Under the pieces are notes generated by a model. That model saw only the letters and a list, made by a program, of their open reading frames with translations. It ran no database searches and was not told where the DNA came from. DNA of 64,000 bases from Hyaloscypha bicolor E. Its lineage: Eukaryota; Ascomycota; Leotiomycetes; Helotiales; Hyaloscyphaceae. The position numbers and the translations under genes are program-made. Within the stretch, counting starts at the first letter, position 1. Each line of letters opens with the position of its first letter. Location of the stretch: assembly GCF_002865645.1 (NCBI RefSeq), contig NW_020194628.1:248001-312000 (forward strand), in the 5' to 3' direction. Below, one piece after another: positions 1 through 11,332 of the stretch.

Positions 1-238
1 AATCAGCCATGCCCTTTGCATTTGTACGCATCTTGCATTTCTCGAACTTGGGTACATGAAATACGGTCTCATGAACGCCTCTCACTCTAATCTAGCCAAT
101 CTATTATCTCTTATCCGTCTATGGTATATTCACACGTTTCTCCACTTCTTACAATCTATACCCAACAAATGAAAGCCTCCGCCACTATGTTGTCATTACC
201 AATCACCATTTATCCCAACTCCACTTCTCCCAAGCCCT

Positions 239-3200
239 TTACTCCGCCGTCTTACTCCTCTTCGTCCTCAACTTCATTAACAAATAAACCATCGCGTAAC
301 TGCTAACCGCAAACAACACCACAATCCCTGCATCCCTCCAACCATAGTAATAGTCCTGCAAATTAATCGTATAAAGATAATCACTTCCACTCCTGTACTC
401 ACAAACCCGACACGCACTTGTCGCATCCGGATTTATCAAATTCGTTCTAGCACCCATGCCCATCTGATACGGGCCCAGATACTGTTGACACGTTTGTCCA
501 GACGGTGGATCAAAGATAGCGAATTCTGCTTCTGCGCAGTGAACAGCCGCCGAGAAAGTGGTGAAAGTGAGCAGGGAGCCCATGAGGTAGTTAAACGGAT
601 TGAGATAGTAGATCCAGTATCTCCAGAACGGTTGGATCTGTGCATATGGGACCAAGACACCACAGAATGAGACAAGCGTTCCGATGATCACGGGATTAGC
701 GAGAGAAGCGAAGACAGCGTTGGGAGCATAGGCAGCGATGAATTGTCCGATCCCAGTGTACACGAATTCGTACATTAGCATGACGAATAGGGTGGCGCCG
801 GCTTTGTTGGAGTCAGTGGGGAAGCCGACGGTGTAGTACCAGCAGACGAAATATAAGACGGCGCAGACGCAGAGGTAGGGCAGCTCGGAGACGATGAGAC
901 CGGTTACGAATGCGATCCAGGAGTACATTTTTGACTTCTTCTCTCGCGTCTCGTAAATATCTCTTCGTTCGATAAACAAAGGCTGGAGCTGTGCGATCAC
1001 ACCAGGGGCCACGAAGATGAAGTTGAAGACAGTAAACAACCGGAGTTGGAGATCAGCAACCGTGTCGCCTATCATCCAGAAAGAGAAGCCGTTGAAGAGC
1101 GCAGAGCCAATGTGCAAGGCGAACTTGTTGTTGATGTAGTCTGTATTCCGCCAGATAGAGACATTCATCCGTTGCGTTACGATCTTCGTTTGTTCCCAGA
1201 GCGGCATGGCGAATTCAAAGCCATCGTCTTTGGTGCCGGCCTCCTTTGCTGCGGCGTTGGCGATGATGCTGTCAAGTTCTTCGACGGTTTGCTTGTGTTC
1301 TGGGGAGTCGAGCCAGACTTGGTTCCAGTCTTTGCCTTGGGAGAGGGATCCTGATACCACATCGATCATGTGCTCGGCGGGATTGGCATCTTTGGGACAG
1401 GGGGCATCGTAGCGAGCGAAGTATTCTTTGAGGGTTGTGGCGTTCTCACCGATGTCGCCGAAGTAGACAGTCTTGCCTCCCTTGGCGAGGAGGAGCAGGC
1501 TGTCAAATTGGAGGAACAGTTGGGCACTCGGTTGATGGATGGTGACAAGGACGGCTTGACCAACATCTGCGAGCTTCCTCAAGAATCGGACGATGTTGAA
1601 CGCTGCCTGTCCGTCGAGACCAGAAGTGGGTTCGTCCAGGAAGATGAGAATGCTGGGCTTCGAGACGAGTTCCACACCGATGGTGAGTCGCTTTCTTTGT
1701 TCGACTGATAGGCCAGCTCCTGTTGTTCCGATGAGAGTATTCTCAATGTCGTGCATCTCGAGCAAATCAACAATTGTATCAACATACTTGAGCTTCTCCT
1801 CTCTCGGTGTTGTTCGTGGCTGGCGGAGGAGAGCAGAGAACTCAAGGGCTTCTCTGACTGTAGCAAGCGGCTCATGAACATCAAGTTGTTCGCAATAACC
1901 AGCTGAACGCTGGAATGAGACGGAAAGCGGGCGGCCATCGACGAGAATGGAGCCCTTGATAGTACCATCCGTCTTTCGTTGCGCGAGAACATCGAGCAGG
2001 GTAGTCTTTCCGGCTCCGGATGAGCCCATAAGTGCCCCCAGCATACCAGGCTTGACCCAACCTTGTACATTATCCAAGAGAACACGATCGCCAGATGGTG
2101 TCTTGACGGTGTATGTGAGGTTCTTCCAAGTAAACACTGAAGTGTTGCGGACCAATTGCTCTTCGGTGGCCATGGTACCCTCGGAAGATGAGCCACTTGA
2201 TTGAACCGGTGCCTTCTCCTCCTCAACTGGCTGGGAAACAGCGGTCCCAGATTCCTCATCCTGAGTCAGATGCTTCATGTTCTTCTTGGCCTTTTCTCGA
2301 GGAATCAAGAGGAATCCGCTGTTGCCAGATTGTGATTTCCAATTGCTGGTCGAGTAGATCGTGACGGCGACGAAGAGAACCCAAAAAGCCCATAGGATAC
2401 CGAAATTTCGCCATATGTTTGAGACTGAGTACGAGAGAGAAGCAAGATATTGGTCTCCAGTAAGGCTTGTACTGCCGGCTACAGCGCCTCCGACACCGCT
2501 ACAAGCTTGGTGAAGCGGGTTTGTGTAGCCTTCACCGTTGGGAACGAGGTTGTTTCCAACGCAAGGAATGATTTTATTCTTGAATTCATTCGCCAAAATG
2601 GCAGAAAAGCCGTAGGCTAATGGATCAATCCCTATATTATGTTAGTTGGGCTCAGGTGGTGACTGGAAAGATCGATGATGGTGGCTGGGACTGATGAAAT
2701 CTGATGAGATGGGAGTGGTACTTACAATAGATCCACACAAACCACTGTTGAGAAGATTAGCGAGTGCACCTGATTCTCAAGGTTTGGACAACTTACAGGA
2801 TGCATTGCGGGTTTTTTGATCATATATCCAGTATACATGATCAAAGCAGCAATCATAAATCCAGAAACCTTGCTCGCTCCGTCGAATGTGCTGAATGCTG
2901 CACCGATAGCTCTAAATAAAGCAGTCATACACATGGCAGTTGCAAAGACGATAATCCAGAAGGTGAAGAAAGCGCCAGCCTCCATTGTCAATCCGACCAT
3001 GAAATATAGTACGACAGAGAATATTGAAACCTGAAAGAGGAGAACCGGGATATCTGCCGTTATCTGGGCTATGCAGAATGCAGCAGGATGGTAAAGAGCG
3101 AATGATTTGTGTTTCGCGAGGACTGGACGGCCAGAGAACGAGTCCGTGACTTCTGACATTGCCAGCAGAGAATTGAACAGCAGAGCAAAGAAGAGTGCAC

Positions 3201-4695
3201 CGGACTTGACGAAGAGACCAGCTGAGTTGTTTGGAGCATTGTAAAAGAGTGAGCCTGAGACCAGGGCCTGAATCAGTGTCGAGATTTGCTTAATAAGAAA
3301 GGTTGCCTTGTTCCCCCCAAGGATTTGGTACTGACGAGTGACAGCAGCCTTGACCTGAGTGATGAAGCTGACAGTGAGAGGCGATTTCTTGGGCAGGCTC
3401 TTGTGTTTCTCGTGTTGAACACTCTCTCTGAAATCTTCTGTGCCTATCTTCGCTTCGTCGCTGGTTGGGAAAGTGTATTCGGCTTCCATGTTCGTCTTGA
3501 TGCTTGACTTGACATAACGTTGCCGGATGTCCTCTGCGGTCCTAGGAAATGATTCCTCGAATCCAGGCTTGATTTTCCTTTCTGATGGAACGGTAACACC
3601 GGTCAAGAAGTCTCCAACATTTGCTCCGTCATCGCAGTAGAATCCCAGGCCCTCCATGAATGGTCTTGCTTCCCTCATTGGACCGTAATAGATTTCCTTG
3701 CCTTCGTCAATAACCAAAACCTTGTCGAACAGATTGTAAATGCCATTGCCCGCTTGGTACAGGGTGATGATAGAAGCGAGGCCGAAAATGTCTGTCAAGG
3801 CTCGCATAGCCTTGGTGTACTCGAGTGCCGTGCTGGCATCCAGACCCCGGGTACTATTATCCCAGCAGTATACACTGCCTCTCGTCGCAAGAGCCTCGAT
3901 GATGCTGACTCGCTTTCGTTCTCCTCCGGAAACTCCGCGAACGTATTCATTGCCGACCTTGGTATCATGCGTGTGGGAAATGCCCATTGACCTCAACAAG
4001 AAGTCTCTGCTCTCTATTTGGAAGTCCTCAGGCGATCCTTGATTGGAAGGTAAATTGAATGGTACCTTCATGCGCGTGGCGAAGTCGATGGTTTGTCCTA
4101 CAGTGAGGGTTGGGAAGAAAAGTTCCTCCTCCGTGTTCATAACGATTTGGCCCCGGTACTGTTCGGCCCCTTTAGCGTCGAGAGAACCCCAGTGGACATC
4201 CCCAGTAACTTCTGCGTACCCAAGCCTCCTGTTCGCAAGCATCTTGAGAAGAGTTGTGCATCCAGCTCCAGGTCGTCCGAGAACAAGAAGCATCTCGCCT
4301 GGCTTGACACATCCATGGTTATCCTCCAGAATTGTCTTCAGTGGGGCTCCATGTCTTCCTTCCTTGATCGCTCGTGGAATGTTGAATTGTGAACCCACGT
4401 TCTCATTGATGGCTGCATCCGCACCGACCCCCTTCACGGTCAGGTTCGTCCATGTGACTCCAAGCTTTCGCCGTTTGACTTGATCCTTCTCTCCCTGCTG
4501 CTGCAGCGCCTTGATCTCTGGCATCATATTCCAGTCATTGGAAATTGGTTCCCGGTCTTCTTCGTCTGAACTGTCGTATACCCTGTTGGATTGCCGTCTT
4601 GAGAGCTGGGACGCGCTCGAGATAATGCGCGCGAGCGCGTTTCCTTGTGAATGGTTGACCACTGAGGCATATGCCTCTGGCTCGGACGTAGCCAT
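239..4695 (-). CDS. PDR-type (ABCG) ABC transporter, multidrug-efflux-like
   Basis: Full-size pleiotropic-drug-resistance transporter that would export hydrophobic compounds across the plasma membrane using ATP. The order is NBD1-TMD1-NBD2-TMD2. NBD1 has the fungal degenerate Walker [12 protein letters not shown] (about residue 145) and signature [13 protein letters not shown]2 has the canonical Walker [12 protein letters not shown] and the degenerate signature [10 protein letters not shown]. This asymmetry is normal for PDR proteins. I read three exons: 4695-2797, 2744-2726 (only 19 nt, coding WFVWIY) and 2631-239, giving 1436 aa, the usual family length. The start is the ATG of MATSEPEAY; upstream in-frame codons are not ATG. 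The last exon ends at TAA 239-241. Substrate cannot be told from sequence. The P450 and UstYa-like genes 3-9 kb away make toxin or metabolite export possible, but that is only context. Nothing is visible in the 238 bases downstream. Confidence 0.93.
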
Positions 4696-6329
4696 TGTCA
4701 ATGATGAATAAATGAACAATTAAATGAAATCTTTGAGCTTCCAAGAAAGAATCGTAGAAAGAGATTGGAGAAAAGAAATATGCAAACCTCATGCCGGGAA
4801 TTGGGGGAGCATTCGATACATGTAGGTCTCCACGCGGCCACACATCGACCCACATTTGATAGAACACGATCGCGGGCAGCACTTCCGGTGGAATAAGAGT
4901 CCGAAGCGCGACGCAGACTGCTCTTGGAAGCGCCCCTTACGCGCATCTTTACGGATGGCAGAGTTCCTGTATCCGGCCCTGCAGGCAGATCTTCTTGAGG
5001 TTCGGCCTTCACTTGAGGCCGAACCGTGAAAACAAATCTGACAAAGTCTAAAGTCATGACGAATCCGCTAGCGCAGTGGAGATCCCGCGCTTGGCGAGGA
5101 TGATGAGTATCAGGATGGTCGAATCGTGCGGTCTGGAAGCTGTTTGAGTGGGGACGAGGTCCGAACTAGCTGGACTTGGGCGGACAAAATTTCAGCATCG
5201 GAGTCCGACAATCTTGTTGATTGATTGGCTCGTCCAAAGACCTGGGATGGATGAATAAGCAAATCCGAAATGCTCCCCATAAATGACCGGTAATACCGAG
5301 AGCAGGCTACGGGCATAAGATTTGGCCCCGATGGTGGAAACGTGTTGAGTGACGATACGATTGAGCCTGTGGTTTGAAGAAAGAATAGAAGGAGTGGAGT
5401 ACCTAGGATAGATCAGTGCGAATGAAGCCTCTCCTTTTCTTCGGGAGTAACATGGTCGAGTCACGTGATATATAATTTCTCAACTACAATGACGCCGGAT
5501 CTTTCAATGGCGCTTAAGAAGAAACTGAATTTCACTAGCACAATTGCCACCACAAGTTCGAAGGTAAGAACATCTTTCATCTACTCGTATCGACAGAGAC
5601 AACAGATACATATCCCAAAGCCAAGCATCACTCACTCGTTCTCAATGCGGCTCTTGATTTGCTCTAGATTTTGCTGCCACTGTCTTCTTTGGCACTGGCT
5701 GTGACCCACCACACCTCCATAAGGCCCAGAGTTTTTAAAAGGGGTGTAATGGAAAGCCGCGTTAGTTGTGTTGACACCCAACTCAGTCAGTCACTTGCTT
5801 CAAGCTAGGAAGTGAGAAGCCGCACCAACCCAATTCAGTATCGAAAGTTTGAAAAGATGGAGGAAAGGCATGAATCTCCACTGAACCGCCTCATACTCAT
5901 GTCAGTAAGCCAGCAATACTCTTAAACCACCCACGAAGCCCTGAAAGCTAGGATTTCTTAAGATATCCAATCCCCTTTACTCCCTCGCTTAACAAGCTGG
6001 TGATCTTCTTCCCTTCCCGAACGCCACACTCGCTAAAATGACAGGCCCTCATCACTAACGTACAGTGACTATGCGTTGCGTTTGAGGTGGGGTGGTGAAA
6101 ATGGACTGATGAGGGGGATGTGTTAAGGTGGTTGTCTAGCGCTGTGACATTGGAGAGTGTGGCTTTGGTTTTGGAATATAGGAGGATGAGGCGAACCGTT
6201 GATGTCGCAAGCGACCATATCAACTATCAGTCCGTACCAAGTTTCGCCGTACTCCGTAAACCCCAATTTACGCCTTCGGCACTCCTCGCTCAGACCCCCT
6301 ATCCCTTTAACCCTTAACCTTACCCCCAA
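4696..6329. other. Intergenic region upstream of the ABC transporter
   Basis: Promoter-side spacer of the ABC transporter followed by non-coding sequence. Several short open frames exist on both strands but none shows a recognisable motif, splice signals or family-like composition. I support no gene here. Confidence 0.5.
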
Positions 6330-6593
6330 CGAGCCTAATCGCATAAGTCTGTGTTTTTAGTGTCATTTTCAGGCCTCGCGAAACCCAAGTCCAAAAGACC
6401 TTACCGTACAATTATTATATAACTACAAAGCATATTATCTTTAAACTGGAGCGCTTAAGATAAGGGAGGCTAAATCGGGTTTAGAGATCTCATTCTAAGT
6501 AATTGCGATATAAGTTAAAATTGTCAACATTCTCTTCAGTGAGTAATTATTAGCGAAATGCACTAAAAACACAGATTTATGCGATCAGGCTCG
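6330..6593. mobile_element. MITE-like element, 264 bp, 33-bp terminal inverted repeats
   Basis: The left end 6330-6362 begins CGAGCCTAATCGCATAAG. The right end 6561-6593, read on the minus strand, begins CGAGCCTGATCGCATAAA. The two arms match over 33 bp with two mismatches, both transitions. The flanks carry the same triplet CAA (6327-6329 and 6594-6596), compatible with a 3-bp target duplication, although three bases are weak evidence. The interior is AT-rich without coding capacity. It is best read as a non-autonomous DNA transposon; a 3-bp duplication would fit a PIF/Harbinger-type parent. Confidence 0.75.
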
Positions 6594-6659
6594 CAACCCC
6601 TCCCGTCCCCTAAGGAGAACCGCTAAGACCCCAACCTTCTGTAGTATGGCGATAGTCTC

Positions 6660-7260
6660 TCATCGAATTAACTTGCCACTCTTTCTCTTATACGCTGCAG
6701 TTCTCGAGCTCGCTAACAACTTGACGCTCGAACGCTACCGACAATTGCTGTTTCTCTTCTCTCTCCGCTGGCGTTAGCCCGGTCGGAAATTTCTGGTAAA
6801 AGGTGTTGCAAAGACACCGTTCCATTGCTCGCCAGTAAGTCTCACCCATTCTCGGCATTAACAGTCGCAATATTCTTGTGATACTTTTCGCCGGAACTCG
6901 TCGTCTGAGGAGCACCGTGAGTGGAGAAAAGAGAGCGTCGTCCATAATTCGATCTCTAGAAGGATCAAGCCGAATGAGTATACATCGTATTCGAGCTTGA
7001 ACCTTACTGGAGACCCGAAGCGGTGGAGAAAAGAATGTCAGGATGGCTGTACAGCCGTATCAGTTCCTTGGTAAGCTTGTAACCCTGTGTGGATATTGAT
7101 ATGCTCTCAGACAACTCGGAAGAAGGTCAGGGCGCGACAGGTTCCATCCAAGCAAGTAAAGTTCTGGCAGCGGGCTTGGTCCTGCCATGAGCGGTTCAAC
7201 GTTTGCTGCCTTGGATTTTTGGTCATCTCCATCTAATCCGTCACTCAGACCATTGTGGCT
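6660..7260 (-). pseudogene. Degraded protein-kinase-like domain
   Basis: Minus-strand reading near 6930-7000 gives DVYSFGLILLEIELWTT, the F-helix region of a protein kinase fold (the conserved D-V-Y-S-x-G-x-x-L-x-E pattern). Further upstream (7080-7200) one reads ELYLLGWNLSRPD and a YQYPHR segment, typical of the stretch before that helix in fungal kinase-like proteins. The C-terminal piece 6690-6860 reads PRMGETYWRAMERCL in a different frame. The first frame ends in a stop within EYCDC, so at least one frameshift separates the helix from the C-terminus, and another stop or shift lies near 7010. No N-terminal lobe can be followed. I call it a broken fungal kinase-like gene; the original partner domain is not identifiable. 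Confidence 0.6.
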
Positions 7261-7883
7261 TGCTTGGCAGGGTCTCCAATTTCTGTATTGTGACTAGACG
7301 TAGACTGAAGATCGCTGGCCTTGTCCGATTGTTCGAAGTAAAGAATATTGCCGCTTCTGATTGACTTGTGTAACCAGTTCACGGATTGAAGGCTGAAGAA
7401 TGCAAGCAGTAATATTCGGCGACAGGCCAGTCCACGGGTAATTAATTACTTCCCACGGTATACAGATGACCCGAAGCTGCCAATGTATATGGACTACTGC
7501 CTGGTAAAACCCATGTTCCACTACTCATTTGTTGCCTGAGCAGACTTGCTAACAATAGAGAGCCAGCTTTACAAGTCACATATCGAAGCATTTCAGGCCT
7601 GTACTCAGTCGTATACTCACCCCAGGACTTCTATACAGACCCAGAAGCAAAAGCCTCAGTTTCAAACGATGGAAGGATTGAATTGAATCACTTGATCGCG
7701 AAAGAGAAGGGTAGTGAGGGGTCGGGACAGAAAGAAGAAAAGCTTGACTATGCACTCCTAAAAGTGTGACACATGTGGTAGCCGCTAAAAGTAATACCCG
7801 GACCGGTCCTACACCATCTCAATATGCCACTTAGCAAATGCCTTAAAAAAAACGAAACTTCTACTAAAAGAAAGCCCACTCCA
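7261..7883. other. Spacer between kinase remnant and P450
   Basis: May hold further decayed parts of the kinase-like gene, because several minus-strand frames stay open for 60-75 codons, but none gave a motif I can name. The downstream end of the P450 gene borders it at 7884. Confidence 0.35.
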
Positions 7884-9863
7884 TCAGTGCGTAGCAATGG
7901 TGTAGTTCACCATAAGAGGGGGTGCTCTCCAAAGGCCTAGCAGCCTCACGTCCTCAACAAAGTCCCCACTCACATCAAGAGCGGATTTCCAGTCAAAATT
8001 CCAGACCAGTTTTGCTATTGTTATCCTGGATCATGTTAGCCCCCTTTTACCCAAGATATTAGACGGGCTCCTGGGATTTAAGGAATTTCAGGATCTATGC
8101 CCAAGATTACCCCTTAATTGAAACGATAGAAAGGATGGCCGAAGCTACGTACCGAATCTCAAGGTATGATAAGTAAGATCCAATACACCATCTAGGACCA
8201 AGCGAGAATGGTTTCGAAGCCTCTTTTGTATCCCCAGCGAAATTAGCATCATAGTCTGGATGATCGGTTGGTAGCCATCTTTCTGGGTGAAATTCCCGAG
8301 GCAGATGGAAATAGCGGGGGTCGCTTGCTGTAGCGTGAGCTGCTGTTGCTACGATTGTCTATTATTTATTCCGTTAGAACTCTGCTGTACATGTTCGGGA
8401 AGGACATACCCCTTTAGGAACCCAAACTCCATCAATCACTGCTCCCGGGCAGACTCTAGGAGGCCCAAATGGCGCTGACGGGAAGATTCTCAACCCTTCC
8501 TCCACAACTGCATTTAAATACAACAACTTCTTCGTATTCTCTCCATCAATCTCACCACTGCTCGCAAACGCACTCCTCACCTCAGCCTTTAGTTTTCCCA
8601 AAACCTCGGGGTTCTTCAGCAAATAATATGTCGAGGTCGACAAGAAAGTCGACGTAGTCTCCGTACCCGCTGCTACCAATGTCGAACCCTGAGCAGCTAG
8701 GAAATCCACGGTGGTATTATGTGCTTTGTCGCCCACGAGATGTGAGAACAGATCTACCCGATCTGCAAACTTGTTGTTCAGTCGCTTGATAGCCATCCCT
8801 CGGCTCATAGAGACGTGCTGTTCCCGCATATGTTTGCTGGATTTGTTGAGAAGTATTCGGGTCAATGTTTTAACGAAGATTGGGTGTTGGCGGCGCATAA
8901 TGTAGCCGAGCGCTACTTGGAAACCGGAGCCAGAGAGCATGGTTACCCAGACGTGACCTTTGCCTACAATGAACACACTGTCAGTTCTTCTCGCTGCATC
9001 GTGACTTAAGAATGTAGATCACGAACCTTCCTCCACAATACTCAAAGACTCCCCAAACGACAAATCCATAATAATATCAAACGCTGTCCACATAAACCAC
9101 TGCGTTATATTCATTCCCCGCTCAGTCCCCCCTTTCTTCTTGATCTGCTCCACAAGTTGATCTACATACTTCACCACAATAGAAGTCTGAGCTTTCAAAG
9201 CAGGAGCACTAAAACCCGGAGCGAGGAGTTTGCGTGTTTCTTGATGGCGTATTGGATCGACTTCTGTGCCTACGGAAGAGCCGACGTCGCTTTGTCGGTA
9301 GAATGTGGCGTATTTGGGGAATTGGTGAGTGGAGTTTATGTTGAAGTTTGAGTAGATATCTGGGGTCTCGTTAGAGTTCGACGTTATGCTGGAGGTCGGG
9401 GGTGTAGGTACCTTTGAGGGAGTCTACTCTGACAAAGGAAAGGTCAGTCGGAGAGATTCGTACAATGTCACCTAAATAGAACAGTAATTACTCAATGTTC
9501 GGACTTTGAAAACCTCCAACTTACCATATTCTCTATGGACTTTCTCAATTTCACGTGGCCAATAACCACTTATCCTGAACTGAATCAGGTTTTCGACCTT
9601 TGATTTGACCTTTGGAGCTAGATCCATACCACCTAGAACAAATCCAAAAGTCCGAAACAGCCGCAAGCTTCGGACCAGGAAATTTGGATAGTGGATGGAA
9701 GTAAAGTCTGTAAACACATAGCCCAAAAATATACAGCACAGCCTGAAAATATGTCAGAGGATGGCCCCTAGCGCCTACTGGTTCCGCTGAGAATAAAACA
9801 TACAGAGCCAAAACCAGCGAGAACCAAACCCCAGAAGTGGTGACTTAGCGTCTGCAAGATCAT
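7884..9863 (-). CDS. Cytochrome P450 monooxygenase, eight exons
   Basis: Heme-thiolate monooxygenase, membrane-anchored in the ER. Exons by splice signals and frame: 9863-9804, 9742-9633, 9574-9525, 9471-9412, 9359-9027, 8963-8410, 8358-8153 and 8025-7884, together 504 aa with no frame break. An N-terminal hydrophobic anchor is followed by the proline-rich hinge [10 protein letters not shown]. The I-helix oxygen-binding motif reads [13 protein letters not shown] ([10 protein letters not shown]). The ExxR motif is EEGLR followed by [11 protein letters not shown]. The heme loop [10 protein letters not shown] keeps the invariant cysteine. The overall pattern resembles fungal secondary-metabolism P450s of the isotrichodermin C-15 hydroxylase type. 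It is divergent from the UstYa-like gene at 11333, so a shared pathway is plausible. The substrate is unknown. Confidence 0.92.
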
Positions 9864-10019
9864 GACGAATAGGTGAAATGGGGAACGGAGAGTGTGGATG
9901 TCACAGCTTATTGGCTTTCAACGACAAAATTGATTAGAAGTAGCTATAAGGCGTAGTAAATTATAACGTCTTGATCTAAAGATATTGTAAGAGTAGCACA
10001 TGTCCGAGCAGCCGTCTGC

Positions 10020-10625
10020 AGTCGGTCCGACCCAAAAACGACCAAAAAAACAAAAAAAAAAGATAAACACTGTTATAATACTAATTAATAAAAATCACAT
10101 TAATTAAAACTATAGTTTATTTTCATGTAATAAGTTCTACGTTCCCCGATTTTTAATTTCTTTAATATTGCGTGACTTATATAGCACGTGATTAAGCGAG
10201 TAATTATTTTTGCGTTTTATAGCCGATTTTTTTGGTTATCACGTGACCCTCTACACCAGTTATAAAACTCAAGTAAACCTTATTTAATTTATAACTAGGG
10301 CTGGTTATATATAAATAAATTACTTGCTATTTAGTATATATTATAATATATTGCGAGCTTTCTTATTTATAAGCGCACGTGACCTAAGCGAGCAACTATT
10401 CGCGTTTTATAAATTAAAAATTAAAATAATTAAAATGGTTTATATATATTAGAATTTAATTATAAATTAACTAGGAATTATGCGAAGAAATGTATTAATA
10501 TGTCTTATTCGCCTAGTTCTGTTATATAACCATATTACTTAGTATTAATTAATTAGGGTCATAGCTAAAAGGTTATAATGGGTGTAAAAGGGTGACCATT
10601 TTGTTGTTTTTAGGTCGGACCGACT
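10020..10625. mobile_element. TIR element of 606 bp, AT-rich interior
   Basis: The left end begins AGTCGGTCCGACCCAAAAAC at 10020. The right end, read on the minus strand from 10625, begins AGTCGGTCCGACCTAAAAAC. The inverted repeat runs about 25 bp with few mismatches. The inside is strongly AT-rich and carries an imperfect internal direct repeat: a CACGTGA...AAGCGAG...GCGTTTTATA block near 10185-10222 and again near 10374-10412. There is no ORF and no clear target duplication. It is a non-autonomous or RIP-decayed DNA transposon in the P450/UstYa divergent promoter region. Confidence 0.7.
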
Positions 10626-11332
10626 TTCAGTACACGGATAAACGGCACACCAATCCTCTGTATTATCTTCATAATTCTCAACGCTAGAACTGCATTGGAT
10701 AATAACATCCCACTACTGAAGCATAACTTTTGCAAACCTAAATTTCCACGTTTACTTTATCGGCCAACTCTAAAGACGAATCTAGGGTATTAGAGAAATA
10801 AAGGCATTAAAGAATTAGCGTACCCCTATGAACCTTAATATCCTTCAATTCAAATTCGTATATTATAAACTCTAAGTTGCAAACGAGCTTGAAAATTTGA
10901 AGACAGCCTGCTACATTGCCAGCTGACTTCAATTAACACTACCTGCTATCAATGAACCATTAGAAATTATGCTTTGGGATTTATTTGCTTGTCATTTGTT
11001 GGATTGCTAATGAGGGTTTGTGACAAACTTTACAACAAACATGGCTCTACTCGTACCTCGCATGTCGGCGGATGGTGTTCGCCACTTTTTACAGTAAAGT
11101 TTTCTTACTGGATACTGGAGATAAAAGGCAAAACGGATGGGATACGTCTCGTCTCTTAGGCACATGGCTAACTCAGGACTCGTGGGAATGAGATTTCCCC
11201 CTCACTTTTTCTCCTCTTGAATTGGATCGACGCAGAGCAGCTTTCTTGACCGCCCCCGAAGCAGCCTTTGTCGCTTCGCCGTTTCCTCGCGAGCTCGATC
11301 AACAATCCCACCACTACTTGCTTAGACCTGCT
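10626..11332. other. Upstream region of the first UstYa-like gene
   Basis: Non-coding spacer holding the presumed promoter. A pyrimidine-rich stretch lies at about 11195-11220, shortly before the coding region. No convincing small gene or repeat-bearing precursor peptide is visible. Confidence 0.4.

Noticed and set aside
5948..6344. Overlapping open frames near 6 kb
   Set aside because: Both strands open, no family resemblance, and partly inside the MITE end.
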